Below, piece by piece: positions 8,692-17,733 of a DNA stretch of 64,000 nt. Location: assembly GCF_022513565.1 (NCBI RefSeq), contig NZ_JAKWBE010000001.1, forward strand, positions 248,001 through 312,000. The letters run 5' to 3'. A model generated the notes under the pieces. The model ran no database searches. It saw only the letters and a program-made list of their open reading frames with translations, and was not told where the DNA came from. The position numbers were made by a program, and so were the translations under genes. Each line of letters opens with the position of its first letter. Position 1 is the stretch's first letter. This stretch comes from Streptomyces gilvus. Its GTDB lineage: Bacteria > Actinomycetota > Actinomycetes > Streptomycetales > Streptomycetaceae.

Positions 8692-9522
8692 TCAAGTCAG
8701 CCGTGACTGGAGGTACTTGGCCGTCGTCGGGTCGGCCGGGAGGAGGGTTTCCATGGCCAGTTCGGCGACCGTGACGTCCATGGGGGTGTTGAAGGTGGAG
8801 ATGGTGGAGACGAACGACAGGGTGCGGCCGTCGTGCTCGATCTGCATCGGGAGCGCGAAGTGGGGGACCGGGGCGGTCGGTTCACGCCTTGGTTCCGGGT
8901 CCGGTACCGGATACGCCGCCACCTCCTCGTACAGCCTGCGCAGTGGCTCGGAGCGGTGCAGGGCGATCTCCCGCTCCATCTGGGCGAGCAGATGCCCGCG
9001 CCACTCGGGGAGGTTGCGGATGCGGGGCGCGAGACCCTCGGGGTGCAGGGTCAACCGCATGGCGTTCAGCGGGGGTTGGAGCAGGAACTCCGGGATCCCG
9101 GCGAGGAACATCGTCATGCCCCGGTTCGCCGCGACGACGTCGTAGACCGCGTCGACCACGAACGCGGGGTAGGGCTCGTGGCACCGGATCAGCCGTTCCA
9201 GGCCCTGCCGGAGGGCGTCCAGCGCCGGCGAGTCCAGCGGGGTCTCCGGGTAGTGCGGGGCGTAACCGGCCGCCAGCAGCAGGGCGTTGCGCTCACGCAC
9301 CGGCACCTCCAGGTGCTCGGCCAGCCGCAGCACCATCTCCTCGCTCGGCCGGGAACGCCCCGTCTCGATGAAGCTGATGTGCCGGGCGGAGGAGTCGGCG
9401 CGCAGCGCCAGCTCCAGCTGACTCACCCGCCGCCGCTCCCGCCAGGCCCGCAGCAGCGGGCCCACGCCCCTGTCGGACGGGGCGGCGGAGGAGGCGGCTT
9501 TGCCGGTCGCGACGATGGTCAT
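8692..9522 (-). CDS. XRE-family regulator with MmyB-like ligand-binding domain
   Basis: A 276-residue protein from the ATG at 9522 (MTIVATGKAA). The helix-turn-helix covers about residues 20-80 (LLRAWRERRRVSQLELALRA, RHISFIETGRSRPS). The rest matches the MmyB-like domain (YPAFVVDAVYDVVAANRGM) with the late FALPMQIEHDGRTLSF strand. These regulators bind fatty-acid-like or other small ligands in known structures. The open frame extends upstream to 9984, but that part is antisense to the pterin gene. The 97 bases between its stop and the divergent regulator hold nothing recognisable. Confidence 0.85.
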   Translation of the reverse strand: MTIVATGKAASSAAPSDRGVGPLLRAWRERRRVSQLELALRADSSARHISFIETGRSRPSEEMVLRLAEHLEVPVRERNALLLAAGYAPHYPETPLDSPALDALRQGLERLIRCHEPYPAFVVDAVYDVVAANRGMTMFLAGIPEFLLQPPLNAMRLTLHPEGLAPRIRNLPEWRGHLLAQMEREIALHRSEPLRRLYEEVAAYPVPDPEPRREPTAPVPHFALPMQIEHDGRTLSFVSTISTFNTPMDVTVAELAMETLLPADPTTAKYLQSRLT

Positions 9523-9681
9523 GCAGACGACCGTAGTCGAGAAACGGACGTATGTACGGGCCGCGGGACGCCGACGGCGCGGCGCGGCGCGGCGCAGCAC
9601 CGCACCCGGGTGCGCGGGCCGACGTGGTGCGGCTGTGGCACGCTGGGAGTCCGTGCCCCACCACCGGGAAGGAGCGAGGTC

Positions 9682-9987
9682 ATGGCCGTCGAACCGCTGT
9701 CGCAGAAGGAGATCGAGGACCGGCTCGCCGAGCTGCCGGGCTGGTCGGTCGACGCGGACCGGCTCACCCGCTCCTACCGGCTCGCCACCCACTTCGCCGC
9801 GACGGCGATGGTGATCCACATCGCCCAGGTGCAGGACGAGCTCGACCACCACTCCGACCTCACCCTCGGCTACAACACGGTCTCCCTCTCGGTGAACACC
9901 CACAGTGTCGGCGGCAAGGTCACCGCCCTCGACTTCGAGCTGGCCCGCAGGGTGGAGGAGCTCGCACAGGGACACGGGGCACACTGA
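9682..9987 (+). CDS. 4a-hydroxytetrahydrobiopterin dehydratase (pterin-4-alpha-carbinolamine dehydratase)
   Basis: A 101-residue protein of standard family length. PCD dehydrates the 4a-hydroxy-pterin made by aromatic amino acid hydroxylases, recycling the pterin. Its signature is present: LAELPGWSVD at the start and ELDHHSDLTLGYNTV with the catalytic histidine pair. The ATG is preceded by GGGAAGGAG. No aromatic amino acid hydroxylase is nearby, so its metabolic partner is unclear; the family can also act on other pterins. A methyltransferase gene starts 4 bases after its stop. Confidence 0.88.
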   Translation: MAVEPLSQKEIEDRLAELPGWSVDADRLTRSYRLATHFAATAMVIHIAQVQDELDHHSDLTLGYNTVSLSVNTHSVGGKVTALDFELARRVEELAQGHGAH

Positions 9988-9991
9988 CCGC

Positions 9992-10747
9992 GTGCTGGAC
10001 TACGACAAGGAAGCCGACGCCTACGACGCAAGCCGCGGCGGCGAGGCGAGGGCCGAGGCGGCCGCCGACGCCGTCCTGGGTCTTCTCCAGCCCGGCACCC
10101 GCGGGCTCCTCGACGTGGCCTGCGGCACCGGGATCGTCACCCGGCGCCTGGCCGCCGCCCGGCCCGCCACCCGGGTGACGGGCGCGGACCTGACGTACGG
10201 CATGGCCCGGATGGCGGCCGGCCGGCTGCCCGGCGCGATCGTCCTGGCCGACAGCCGTGCCCTGCCGTTCCCGGACGCCGCCTTCGACGCGGTGACCAGC
10301 GTCTGGCTGCTGCACCTCCTCGACGAGCCCGAGGACGTGCGGGCCGTCGTCGCGGAGTGCGCCCGGGTCCTGGAGCCGGGCGGCGTGTACGTCACCACCG
10401 TCGACAAGGCCGCCGCCCACGACGTCGGCAGCGACATCGACGCCGTCCTCGCCCCGCGCCCGCGCCGCCCGGCCCCGGACGCCGCGCAGCTCGTGGAGTC
10501 GTACGCCGTCGCCCACGGCCTGTGTCCGGCCGGACAGGCCCGGTTCCGGGGCCGGGGCCAGGGCCGCAGTCCCCGGCGCACCGCCGCCGACCTGCGGCGC
10601 GGCTGGTTCACCACGCTGCCGCCCGGCGACCCGCTCACCGAGCGGTTCGTCGCGGGCATCGAGGCCCTGCCCGAGCAGGAACGCCCGCGCCCCGACCCGG
10701 AGTTCACCCTGCGCGCCTTCAGAAAGCCGACGGCCGACCGCGGCTGA
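9992..10747 (+). CDS. Class I SAM-dependent methyltransferase
   Basis: A 251-residue protein. It has a Rossmann SAM-binding motif LLDVACGTGIVTRRLA (motif I), a later acidic loop (VTGADLTYGMARMA), LPFPDAAFDAVTSVW (motif II region) and LEPGGVYVTTV (motif III), typical of the Methyltransf_11 group. The GTG start at 9992 lies 4 bases after the pterin dehydratase stop, so the two genes are probably co-transcribed. The last codons overlap the antisense DUF1579-like remnant. The substrate is unknown. Confidence 0.82.
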   Translation: MLDYDKEADAYDASRGGEARAEAAADAVLGLLQPGTRGLLDVACGTGIVTRRLAAARPATRVTGADLTYGMARMAAGRLPGAIVLADSRALPFPDAAFDAVTSVWLLHLLDEPEDVRAVVAECARVLEPGGVYVTTVDKAAAHDVGSDIDAVLAPRPRRPAPDAAQLVESYAVAHGLCPAGQARFRGRGQGRSPRRTAADLRRGWFTTLPPGDPLTERFVAGIEALPEQERPRPDPEFTLRAFRKPTADRG

Positions 10748-10850
10748 AGCCCATGATCCAGTTGGTCACCCAGGTCCGCCCGCCGTCGACGGAGAAGGCC
10801 TGCTCCCAGTGCGCGGAGGTGGGGGAGACGCCCGCCCAGACGTAACGCAC
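10743..10850 (-). pseudogene. Remnant of a DUF1579-like gene (last ~36 residues only)
   Basis: The minus-strand translation reads WEQAFSVDGGRTWVTNWIM, which resembles the C-terminal end of small DUF1579-type proteins. There is no start codon, and the upstream side runs straight into the rhamnogalacturonan lyase fragment on the other strand. On the other side it runs without a stop into the antisense of the methyltransferase. It looks like the stump left by a deletion. The family match is from memory of the motif. Confidence 0.4.
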
Positions 10851-11616
10851 CCGCACGGCCGACGTCGACGGGGACGGCAGGGACGAGATCGTGTACGGCT
10901 CGATGGCGGTCGACGACAACGGCAGCGGGCTGTGGACCACCAGGAACGGCCACGGCGACGCCATGCACGTCGGCGACCTGGACCCCGCCCGCCCGGGACT
11001 CGAGGAGTTCAAGGTCGACGAGGACGGCTCCAAGCCCTCCTCCTGGATGGCCGACGCGAGGACCGGCCGCATCATCTGGTCCACCCCGGCCAACGGCGAC
11101 AACGGCCGGGGTGTCTCCGGGGACGTGTGGGCGGGCAGTCCGGGCGCCGAGTCCTGGTCCTCCCGCGTGGACGGCGTACGCGACCCCAAGGGCACGGTCG
11201 TCGCGAGCCGCAAGCCCTCCAGCATCAACTTCCTGTCCTGGTGGGACGGCGACCCGGTCCGCGAACTCCTCGACGGCACCCACATCGACAAGTACGGCAC
11301 CTCCGCCGACACCCGTCTGCTGACCGGCTCCGGCGTGCACTCCGACAACGGCACCAAGGCGACCCCGTCGCTGTCCGGCGACATCCTCGGCGACTGGCGC
11401 GAGGAGGTCGTCTGGCCCACGACCGACAACACGGCGCTGCGGATCTACTCGACGCCGTACGAGACGAACACGAGGATCACGACCCTGCTCCACGACACCC
11501 AGTACCGCACGGCCCTGGCCTGGCAGAACACCGCCTGCAACCAGCCGCCGCACCCCAGCTTCTTCATCGGCGACGGCATGACGACGGCGCCCCGGCCCAC
11601 GGTGGACACGCCGTAG
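10846..11616 (+). pseudogene. 5'-truncated rhamnogalacturonan lyase (PL11 type)
   Basis: An open frame of 256 codons with clear PL11-like repeats: DVDGDGRDEIVYGSMAVDD, LDPARPGLEEF, GDILGDWREEVVWP and the typical ending NQPPHPSFFIGDG. Full-length PL11 rhamnogalacturonan endolyases are roughly 600 residues with a signal peptide, so well over half is missing. A TAA at 10843-10845 closes the frame just before the homology begins. No ribosome binding site or secretion signal is present. Its 5' end abuts the DUF1579-like stump. It is almost certainly non-functional. Confidence 0.8.
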
Positions 11617-11659
11617 GGCGTGCGTGGGGCGCGTACCTCGCGGGTACGCGCCCCACGGA

Positions 11660-14305
11660 TCAGGTCACGGAACAGTCCTGTCCCGCGAGCTTGAAGGCGG
11701 CCGGTTTGGTGTTGGAGCCCGCGAAGGTGCCGGTGAACCCGAAGGTCACCGACGAACCCGCGGCCACCGTGCCGTTCCAGCCCGCGTTCGTGGCGGTCAC
11801 CGCCGAGCCGTTCTGCGCGTAGGACGCGTTCCACAGCTGGGTGATCTTCTGGCCGTCGGCGAAGGACCAGCCCAGCGACCAGCCGGTCCAGCCGCTCGAA
11901 GACGTGTTGGTGAGCTTCACGTCCGCCTGGAAGCCACCGGACCACTGGTTGGTGACGGTGTACGACACCGAGCAGCCGCCCGTACCTCCTCCACTTCCAC
12001 CGCTGTCGCTCGACCCCGCGGTGTCGCCGTAGATCACGCCCCGCCCGTTCGTCGAGACGTAGACCCGCCCGTACACCCGCGGATCGCCCGTGATCGCCGC
12101 GCCGGTCCAACCCCACTGGTGGGCGTCGTCGTTGACACGGGTCCAGGTCGTGCCCTTGTCCGTCGAGCGGAAGACGCCGCGGACCCCGCCGATCTTGGCG
12201 CTGGTGTAGAGCGTCTGGTACGAGGCTCCCGGCGCCGCCTTGCCGAAGCCGATCGTGTCGGCCTGCTCGACGCCCGAGACTCTGGTGAAGCTCGCCCCGC
12301 CGTCGGTGGAGTGCCACAGCCCGTACGCCCCGTCCGCGGCCCCGCCCGCCAGCCATACGTCGCCCTTCGTACCGGGCAGCGCCTTGAACCGCACGCTGTC
12401 GCCGGCCGGAAGGCCCGTCGCCGAGGACGCGGTGAAGCTCGCGCCGCCGTCCGAACTGACGTAGAACTTGCCGGACTTGAAGCCGTAGAAGGTCTTCGGG
12501 TCGACCCGGTCCGACTCCACGGCCGCGCCCGCGGGGATCCCGCTCGACGCCGACCACGACGAGCCGAAGCCCGTCGTGTACTGCACGCCCGCCCCGGCCG
12601 GACTCCACACGAACCGGCTGCCGTCCGAGGCCGCCGCCACCGTCCCGCCGCCGGACACGCCCGAAGGGTCCGTGCCGGCGAACCAGTTGGCCCCGTTGTC
12701 CGTCGAGAACGCGATGTGCGGGCCGGAGTCGAGGTCGCCGACCCGGACGACCGTGTTGGGGTTGGTCTCGGCGAAGTCGAGGCTCGTGGTCGTCGTGAAG
12801 GTGGGGGAGGTGTACATCATCGACGGGACCTTCGTCAGGTCCGTGTGCCGGAAGCCGCCGATGTCACCGAGCGCGCTGAAGAGCTGGGCGCCGCCCGACG
12901 GGGGAGCGGCGAGGTCGTTCACCGCCGTCTCCTCCAGCCCCCGCACCATGGGCTTCACCGTGAACTGGCCGCCGCTGTCCCACTTGGTCAGGTCCTCGGT
13001 GCCGTACAGCGTCGCGCCCGTGCCGTACATCATCCGGTCGGAGTCGAACGGGTCGATCTCCAGTGACTCCGTCATCCAGCCCAGTTTCGGGGTCTGTTCG
13101 GGCGGTGAGGGGTTCGCGCCGAAGGTCAGCCAGGGGGAGGACGACACGTCGATCGTGTAGCGGTTGGCGCGGTTGGGATAGGAGGTGTAGTCCCACGCCT
13201 TCGTCCAGGTGGCCCCGCTGTCGGTGGAGCGGAAGATCTGCGTGTCCGGCCACCAGGAGCTGTACGCCGTCGCCATCACCGTGCCCGGGTGCTGCCGGTC
13301 GACGGTGAGCCCGCTGAAGCCGTAGTAGGTGTCGGCCTCCGCCACCGGGCTGATGTTCGTCCAGGTGCCGGTCGCCGTGGCATAGCGCCACAGCTGCCCC
13401 TTGCCTCCGTCGTACGGGCCGCCCTTGTCGCTGTAGGCGAGGTACAGATAACCGTTCTTCGCGTCGAGCACGCCCTTGTGGGCCAGATAGCCCGTCGGCT
13501 GCCCGGCCAGCCTCGTCCAGGTCGCCCCCGCGTCCGTCGAGCGGTACACCGCGTTGTCCTTGTCGGCGACCCCGACGTAGATGGTCCGCGTCGCGCTGCC
13601 GGCGGTGCCCGTGGACTCGTCGAAGGTGACCCAGACGATGCCCTGGTTGTCGGAGGCGTATCCCGTCGTGTCGGTCGGGTCCTGCTGGTAGTTGCCGGCG
13701 TTGGGGAAGCCGGTCACCTGCGACCAGGTCACTCCGGAGTCCGTCGACCGCCACAGCCCCTTGCCGCTGGGCGCGCCCAGGTACAGCACGCTGTCCTTGT
13801 TGGGATCGATCGCCAGCCGCTCGCCCATGCCCCGTCCGGGCATGTTCCCGCCGAGCTTGAAGGGCAGGTCGGTCTTCTGCCAGCTGGCGCCCCGGTCGGC
13901 GGAGCGCAGCACGGCGCCGTTGGTCGGGTCCCAGCTGTTGGTGTACGTCCCCACGGCCGCGTACACCTTGTTCGGATCGACGGAGTCGGAAGCGAGGCTG
14001 ACCACACCGGTGTGCCCCCACTCGTCCCACCCGACCGAGTCCAGCAACGGCGTCCACGTCTTCGACGACTCCTGCCACCGGTAGGCGCCGCCGATGTCGG
14101 TCCGTGCGTAGACGAGGTTCTTCTCACTGCGGTTGAACACGACCCCGGGAACGAAACCGCCCCCGTCGATCCGGGCGTTCTTCCAGGTGTACGTGTCGGC
14201 GGCGAGCGGCGCTTTCGGGGTGCTGGTGGCGAGTGCGGGCGGCGCTCCCGCCAGTAGTCCGGCCGCGAGCGCGAGCACGGCCGTGAGAACGCGGGTTCTT
14301 CGCAC
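11660..14305 (-). CDS. Secreted GH74 xyloglucanase with C-terminal CBM2
   Basis: An 881-residue exported enzyme. A signal peptide covers residues 1 to about 27 (hydrophobic LTAVLALAAGLLAG). The GH74 region spans about 35-760, built from repeated beta-propeller motifs of the RSTDSGATW type. Expected catalytic aspartates are Asp70 in TDIGGAYRW and Asp481 in GDIGGFRHT. A Ser/Gly linker leads to a CBM2 cellulose-binding module (778-881, bounded by cysteines). GH74 enzymes cleave xyloglucan endo- or exo-wise. It lies downstream of the GH48 gene on the same strand with a hairpin between them, and has no CebR box of its own that I could see. Confidence 0.93.
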   Translation of the reverse strand: MRRTRVLTAVLALAAGLLAGAPPALATSTPKAPLAADTYTWKNARIDGGGFVPGVVFNRSEKNLVYARTDIGGAYRWQESSKTWTPLLDSVGWDEWGHTGVVSLASDSVDPNKVYAAVGTYTNSWDPTNGAVLRSADRGASWQKTDLPFKLGGNMPGRGMGERLAIDPNKDSVLYLGAPSGKGLWRSTDSGVTWSQVTGFPNAGNYQQDPTDTTGYASDNQGIVWVTFDESTGTAGSATRTIYVGVADKDNAVYRSTDAGATWTRLAGQPTGYLAHKGVLDAKNGYLYLAYSDKGGPYDGGKGQLWRYATATGTWTNISPVAEADTYYGFSGLTVDRQHPGTVMATAYSSWWPDTQIFRSTDSGATWTKAWDYTSYPNRANRYTIDVSSSPWLTFGANPSPPEQTPKLGWMTESLEIDPFDSDRMMYGTGATLYGTEDLTKWDSGGQFTVKPMVRGLEETAVNDLAAPPSGGAQLFSALGDIGGFRHTDLTKVPSMMYTSPTFTTTTSLDFAETNPNTVVRVGDLDSGPHIAFSTDNGANWFAGTDPSGVSGGGTVAAASDGSRFVWSPAGAGVQYTTGFGSSWSASSGIPAGAAVESDRVDPKTFYGFKSGKFYVSSDGGASFTASSATGLPAGDSVRFKALPGTKGDVWLAGGAADGAYGLWHSTDGGASFTRVSGVEQADTIGFGKAAPGASYQTLYTSAKIGGVRGVFRSTDKGTTWTRVNDDAHQWGWTGAAITGDPRVYGRVYVSTNGRGVIYGDTAGSSDSGGSGGGTGGCSVSYTVTNQWSGGFQADVKLTNTSSSGWTGWSLGWSFADGQKITQLWNASYAQNGSAVTATNAGWNGTVAAGSSVTFGFTGTFAGSNTKPAAFKLAGQDCSVT

Positions 14306-14337
14306 GGTGGGGTCCTTCCATCAGGGAAACGCGCGAG

Positions 14338-14374
14338 GCCGGGCGACCCCCAGTGCGGGTGGGGGCCGCCCGGC
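14338..14374 (-). terminator. Hairpin between GH48 and GH74 genes
   Basis: A 15-bp stem with one mismatch (14338-14352 with 14360-14374) around a 7-nt loop. It would terminate or attenuate GH48 transcription before the GH74 start at 14305. Confidence 0.65.
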
Positions 14375-14448
14375 CGGGGTCCCGCCGTCAGGTGACGGGA
14401 CAACGCACACGGAGCCTTCAGGCACTACCGAGAGACGTACGGTGCCGA

Positions 14449-14489
14449 CCGCGCCCCGAAGGGGCGCGGGAACTGCGCGACCAGCCACA
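14449..14489. repeat. Streptomyces-type intergenic repeat, copy 1
   Basis: A 9-bp perfect hairpin (CCGCGCCCC-GAA-GGGGCGCGG, 14449-14469) is followed by GCGCGACCAGCCACA at 14475-14489. The same 15-mer recurs in inverse orientation at 21004-21018. I recall this block as common between Streptomyces genes. Its role is unknown. Confidence 0.6.
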
Positions 14490-14539
14490 ACGGACCCGCA
14501 GTCACAGCACGGCCCAACCCGCGGAGCGCCCGGCGGGGG

Positions 14540-17458
14540 CTATTCGAGCAGCTCCGCGTACGAACCCATGGCCAGGGCGATGTCCGCCTGGGCCCAGAAC
14601 CGGTGGTACGTGAACACCGGGGCGGCGCCACCCGCGAGGTAGCTCTGGATCTTCGACCACGCGGGGTCGTTCTTGTAGAAGGACCGCAGCGAGGCGAACG
14701 TCGACGACGAGTTGATCGCGTCCCCGTTCGGCATCTTCCCGCTGAAGCCGCTCGGCACGTACACGCTGTCGTCGAAGCGGTTGTAGTCCGCCCGCGTCTC
14801 CGGCACGGCGACGCCCAGGCTGTCCTGGTAGTTGTTCCACATGCCGTCCAGCAGCGCCTTCGCCGTGGACTTGGCCGTCGCGTCACCGGACTTGGCGCCG
14901 TAGTACGTCAGGGTCTTGGCGTACGCGGCGGCCACCCCGACGTCGTTGGTGTAGTCGGCGACGGTGACGTGCAGCCCGCTGTTGGAGCCGGGGCTGGCGG
15001 CGTTCCAGGTGTCGGGCTGGCCCGACCACTGGAGCGTCGACGGGATCAGATAGGTGCCGTCCGGATTGACCGTGGTCTTGGACAGCGCCCACTTGACCCA
15101 CTTGTCGAGGACCGCCTTGGCCTGCGCGTTCCCCGTCTGCTGGTAGTACTCGGCGACCCGCTCCATCGACCACGCCTGGAAGCCGAACCACTGGTTGGAC
15201 GGCGGGTCGTGGTAGACGGGCTGCTGGTCGTAGTACATGCCGTAGAACGTCGACGTGCCGGCGGGCGGCGTCGCGTACCGGCCCGCCCAGCTGTTGGTCG
15301 CGCCGCCCGCTATGGCGCCCTCGGACGACTGCAGCCACTGGTAGAACTCCAGCTGCCGCTGCAGCGACTTCGCCCAGTCCGCCGTGCCCGTCGCGGACTT
15401 GGGCTCCAGGTCGGCGTAGGAGCTGAGCGCGTACGCGGCCAACGGGTTCTGGTAGCCGCCGTGCACATGGCTGGAGCCGATCCGCCAGGCCCAGCCCGCA
15501 CTCGTGTCCGTCGCGCCGCCCCAGGCGTAGTACCAGGACAGCAGATAGTGCGAGGCGTCCTTGCCGGTGCCGGCCGCACAGGTCGACGGACCCACGCAGT
15601 TGCCGATCTTCTTGAAGTACTTGTCGTACATCGCGTAGCGCAGGTAGTCGCCCATCTTCGCGGCCTTGCCGACGGTCGCGGAGACGTCCGAGCCCTTGCC
15701 CTGCTGCTTGGCCCACACATCGGCCCAGTACGCGGCCTGCACCGCACGCGCGTCGGCGTCCGGGGCGTCCGTGTACTTCCACTGCTTGGCGTAGGACGAG
15801 TCACCGGTGAACAGGTCCAGGTAACCGTTCTTGCCGCCGTACTTGAAGGCGTCGCAGGTCGGCTGCGGCACCGTCTCCCACACCGACTCCTGCGCGCCGC
15901 GCTGGAAGGTGTTGATGTACGACGGTCCGCTCGCCGTCGGCCCGCCCTCGCAGGTGCCGCCGGGGGTGTCGCCGTAGCCGTAGACGTTGTCGACGTCCTC
16001 CAGCCAGTGCATGCCGTACACGTCGTCCGTGCCGTACGTGCTCTTCAGCTCGCCCGCGATCGGGTCCGAGCCCACGGACACCGACGTGTCGAGCTTCGCC
16101 GGGTACTCGTTCGGGGTGTCCAGCTCGGGCGCGTAGGTGGCCGGCTTGGAGGCGGTGTAGAAGGAGTTGGTGGGCTGGTCGGCGTGGGTGGGGATCATGT
16201 ACTTCTCCATGAGCGCCCACGCGCCGTTGAACTTGGACCAGTCACCGGTGACCTTGCCGTACATCGCCTGCAGCCAGAGAAGGTAGCTGTAGGCCTCCGA
16301 CGTGGTCTCGTGCCCCTGGTCGGGGGCCTCGACGATCAGTGTCTCGACCGAGTGGTAGGGGATGCCCTGCGGCGAGAAGTAGCCGTTCGCCGGGTTGGTG
16401 ATCTTCCCGTAGAGGTCCAGGAAGCGGGCGTCGTACGCCTTGGAGGCCGCCAGCTCCGTCACGGTGACCGCCGCCTTGGTGAACCCCGTCGCCGTCGACT
16501 CGAAGGACGCCGAGCCGGTGCCGGAGGAGTCGGCGGTGATGGTCACGTTCTGCGCGGTGCTCCAGTTGGACGGCGTGAAGGTGAGGGACGCCCCGCCCGT
16601 CACCGACAGACCGGAGTTGCCGCTCGCACGAGCCGTCGTGACCGTGACGTTCCCGCTGGGCTGCGAGGACAGCTTCACCGCGTACGTGCCCGACTTGCCC
16701 TGCTGTACGCCCAGTTGGGTGGGGGTGGCGACGACCGCGGGACCGGACGCCACCGTGATGCCGACCGGCGTCGACTCCGCGGACGCGCCCAGGCTGTCGT
16801 ACGCCTTCGCCACCAGGGAGTGGCTGCCCACGGACAACCCGGAGGCGGACAGGGTGAACGGCGCGCTGGTGTCGGTGCCCAGCAGCGTGGTGTCGTCGTA
16901 GAACTCGACCTTGCTGATCGTCGCGTTGTCGGCGGCCGCCGCCGTCGCCGCGAGCGGGACCGCGGTGCCCTGGGTGTAGACCGCGCCGGCCGTGGGGCTG
17001 GTCAGCACCGTGACCGGCGGCTGGTGGGCGCCGGCGCAGGTGGTGCCGTTGATCGCGAAGCTCGTGGGAGCGGTGTTGGCGCCGCTGTAGGTGAACTGCG
17101 CTCCGGTGGAGACGGCGGCGCCCGCGGCGATCTTCCCGTTGTAGCCGGCGTCCTTCACGCTGACCGACTGGCCGGACTGGGACCAGGTGCCGTTCCAGCC
17201 GTTGCTGAGCTTCTGGTTGCCGCTGTAGGCGTACGTCAGCGTCCAGCCGTCGATGGTGTCCGAACCGCGGTTGGTGATCGTCAGATCCGCGGTGAAGCCG
17301 GAGCCCCAGTCGTTGGTCTTGTAGTCGACGCTGCACTGAAGTGCCGCCGCCTGTGCGGAGGTCGTGCCGGTGCCGAGCATGGCGACGGGGAGGGCCAGGG
17401 CCGCCACGACGGCGGTCCAGAGCCGGCGCACGGCTCTGCGTCTCCTTCTGGGGTGCAT
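14540..17458 (-). CDS. Secreted GH48 reducing-end cellobiohydrolase with N-terminal CBM2 and Ig-like domains
   Basis: A 972-residue exported cellulase from ATG 17458, which has AAGGAGG upstream; a longer open frame to 17560 lacks one. Signal peptide 1 to about 37 (Arg-rich start, hydrophobic core, AQA). CBM2 about 42-141, an Ig-like domain about 147-238, a second beta domain about 243-337, then GH48 from about 340. The GH48 motif GHETTSEAY is at 382-390; its Glu388 aligns with the known proton donor. GH48 enzymes release cellobiose processively from reducing ends and work with GH6 and GH9 partners. Transcription probably starts at the CebR-box promoter upstream. Confidence 0.94.
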   Translation of the reverse strand: MHPRRRRRAVRRLWTAVVAALALPVAMLGTGTTSAQAAALQCSVDYKTNDWGSGFTADLTITNRGSDTIDGWTLTYAYSGNQKLSNGWNGTWSQSGQSVSVKDAGYNGKIAAGAAVSTGAQFTYSGANTAPTSFAINGTTCAGAHQPPVTVLTSPTAGAVYTQGTAVPLAATAAAADNATISKVEFYDDTTLLGTDTSAPFTLSASGLSVGSHSLVAKAYDSLGASAESTPVGITVASGPAVVATPTQLGVQQGKSGTYAVKLSSQPSGNVTVTTARASGNSGLSVTGGASLTFTPSNWSTAQNVTITADSSGTGSASFESTATGFTKAAVTVTELAASKAYDARFLDLYGKITNPANGYFSPQGIPYHSVETLIVEAPDQGHETTSEAYSYLLWLQAMYGKVTGDWSKFNGAWALMEKYMIPTHADQPTNSFYTASKPATYAPELDTPNEYPAKLDTSVSVGSDPIAGELKSTYGTDDVYGMHWLEDVDNVYGYGDTPGGTCEGGPTASGPSYINTFQRGAQESVWETVPQPTCDAFKYGGKNGYLDLFTGDSSYAKQWKYTDAPDADARAVQAAYWADVWAKQQGKGSDVSATVGKAAKMGDYLRYAMYDKYFKKIGNCVGPSTCAAGTGKDASHYLLSWYYAWGGATDTSAGWAWRIGSSHVHGGYQNPLAAYALSSYADLEPKSATGTADWAKSLQRQLEFYQWLQSSEGAIAGGATNSWAGRYATPPAGTSTFYGMYYDQQPVYHDPPSNQWFGFQAWSMERVAEYYQQTGNAQAKAVLDKWVKWALSKTTVNPDGTYLIPSTLQWSGQPDTWNAASPGSNSGLHVTVADYTNDVGVAAAYAKTLTYYGAKSGDATAKSTAKALLDGMWNNYQDSLGVAVPETRADYNRFDDSVYVPSGFSGKMPNGDAINSSSTFASLRSFYKNDPAWSKIQSYLAGGAAPVFTYHRFWAQADIALAMGSYAELLE

Positions 17459-17518
17459 GTGCTGGTTCCTCCTTGCGGCTCGGAGAAAGTGGGGGAGGAG
17501 CAACAAGCCTTGAACCAG

Positions 17519-17532
17519 TGGGAGCGCTCCCA
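17519..17532. promoter_or_regulatory. CebR operator (perfect 14-bp palindrome) of the GH48 promoter
   Basis: TGGGAGCGCTCCCA is the exact consensus reported for the cellobiose-sensing LacI repressor CebR. It lies 60 bases upstream of the GH48 start codon and touches the predicted -10 hexamer, so bound repressor should block transcription until cello-oligosaccharides are present. Confidence 0.9.
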
Positions 17533-17560
17533 TAGTGGGGACGGGGGTGGGGGCGGTCAA
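17532..17560 (-). promoter_or_regulatory. Predicted vegetative promoter for GH48
   Basis: On the minus strand TTGACC (17560-17555) and CACTAT (17537-17532) are separated by 17 nt, close to the housekeeping consensus. The CebR operator overlaps the start-side edge. No transcription start has been measured. Confidence 0.55.
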
Positions 17561-17671
17561 GGTGCTTGAAGAGTCGAAAAGATTCGACGCGTTTTAGCTG
17601 AGGGAAAGTCAGGAAAGTCTGTGACTCCCCTGTCCTTTGCCGTCACTTGGCGCTAGCTTCATGGACACCAG

Positions 17672-17685
17672 TGGGAGCGATTCCA
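17672..17685. promoter_or_regulatory. CebR-like operator upstream of the GH5-GH6 genes
   Basis: TGGGAGCGATTCCA matches the CebR consensus at 12 of 14 positions. It is 48 bases upstream of the GH5 start and faces away from the perfect GH48 operator 140 bases away. The weaker match suggests looser repression or cooperative binding across the divergent region. Confidence 0.8.
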
Positions 17686-17733
17686 TCAGTCGACGCGTCC
17701 GTACCGACGCGCCCGAGCTGCAAGGAGTCGCTC

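Noticed and set aside
9576..9596. Short GGCGC tandem repeat before the pterin dehydratase gene
   Set aside because: A simple GC-rich microsatellite in a promoter gap, too short and common in such genomes to call a functional element.
14603..17569. 988-residue plus-strand open frame
   Set aside because: It is the antisense of the GH48 gene, with Arg/Val/Gly-rich composition and no family features.
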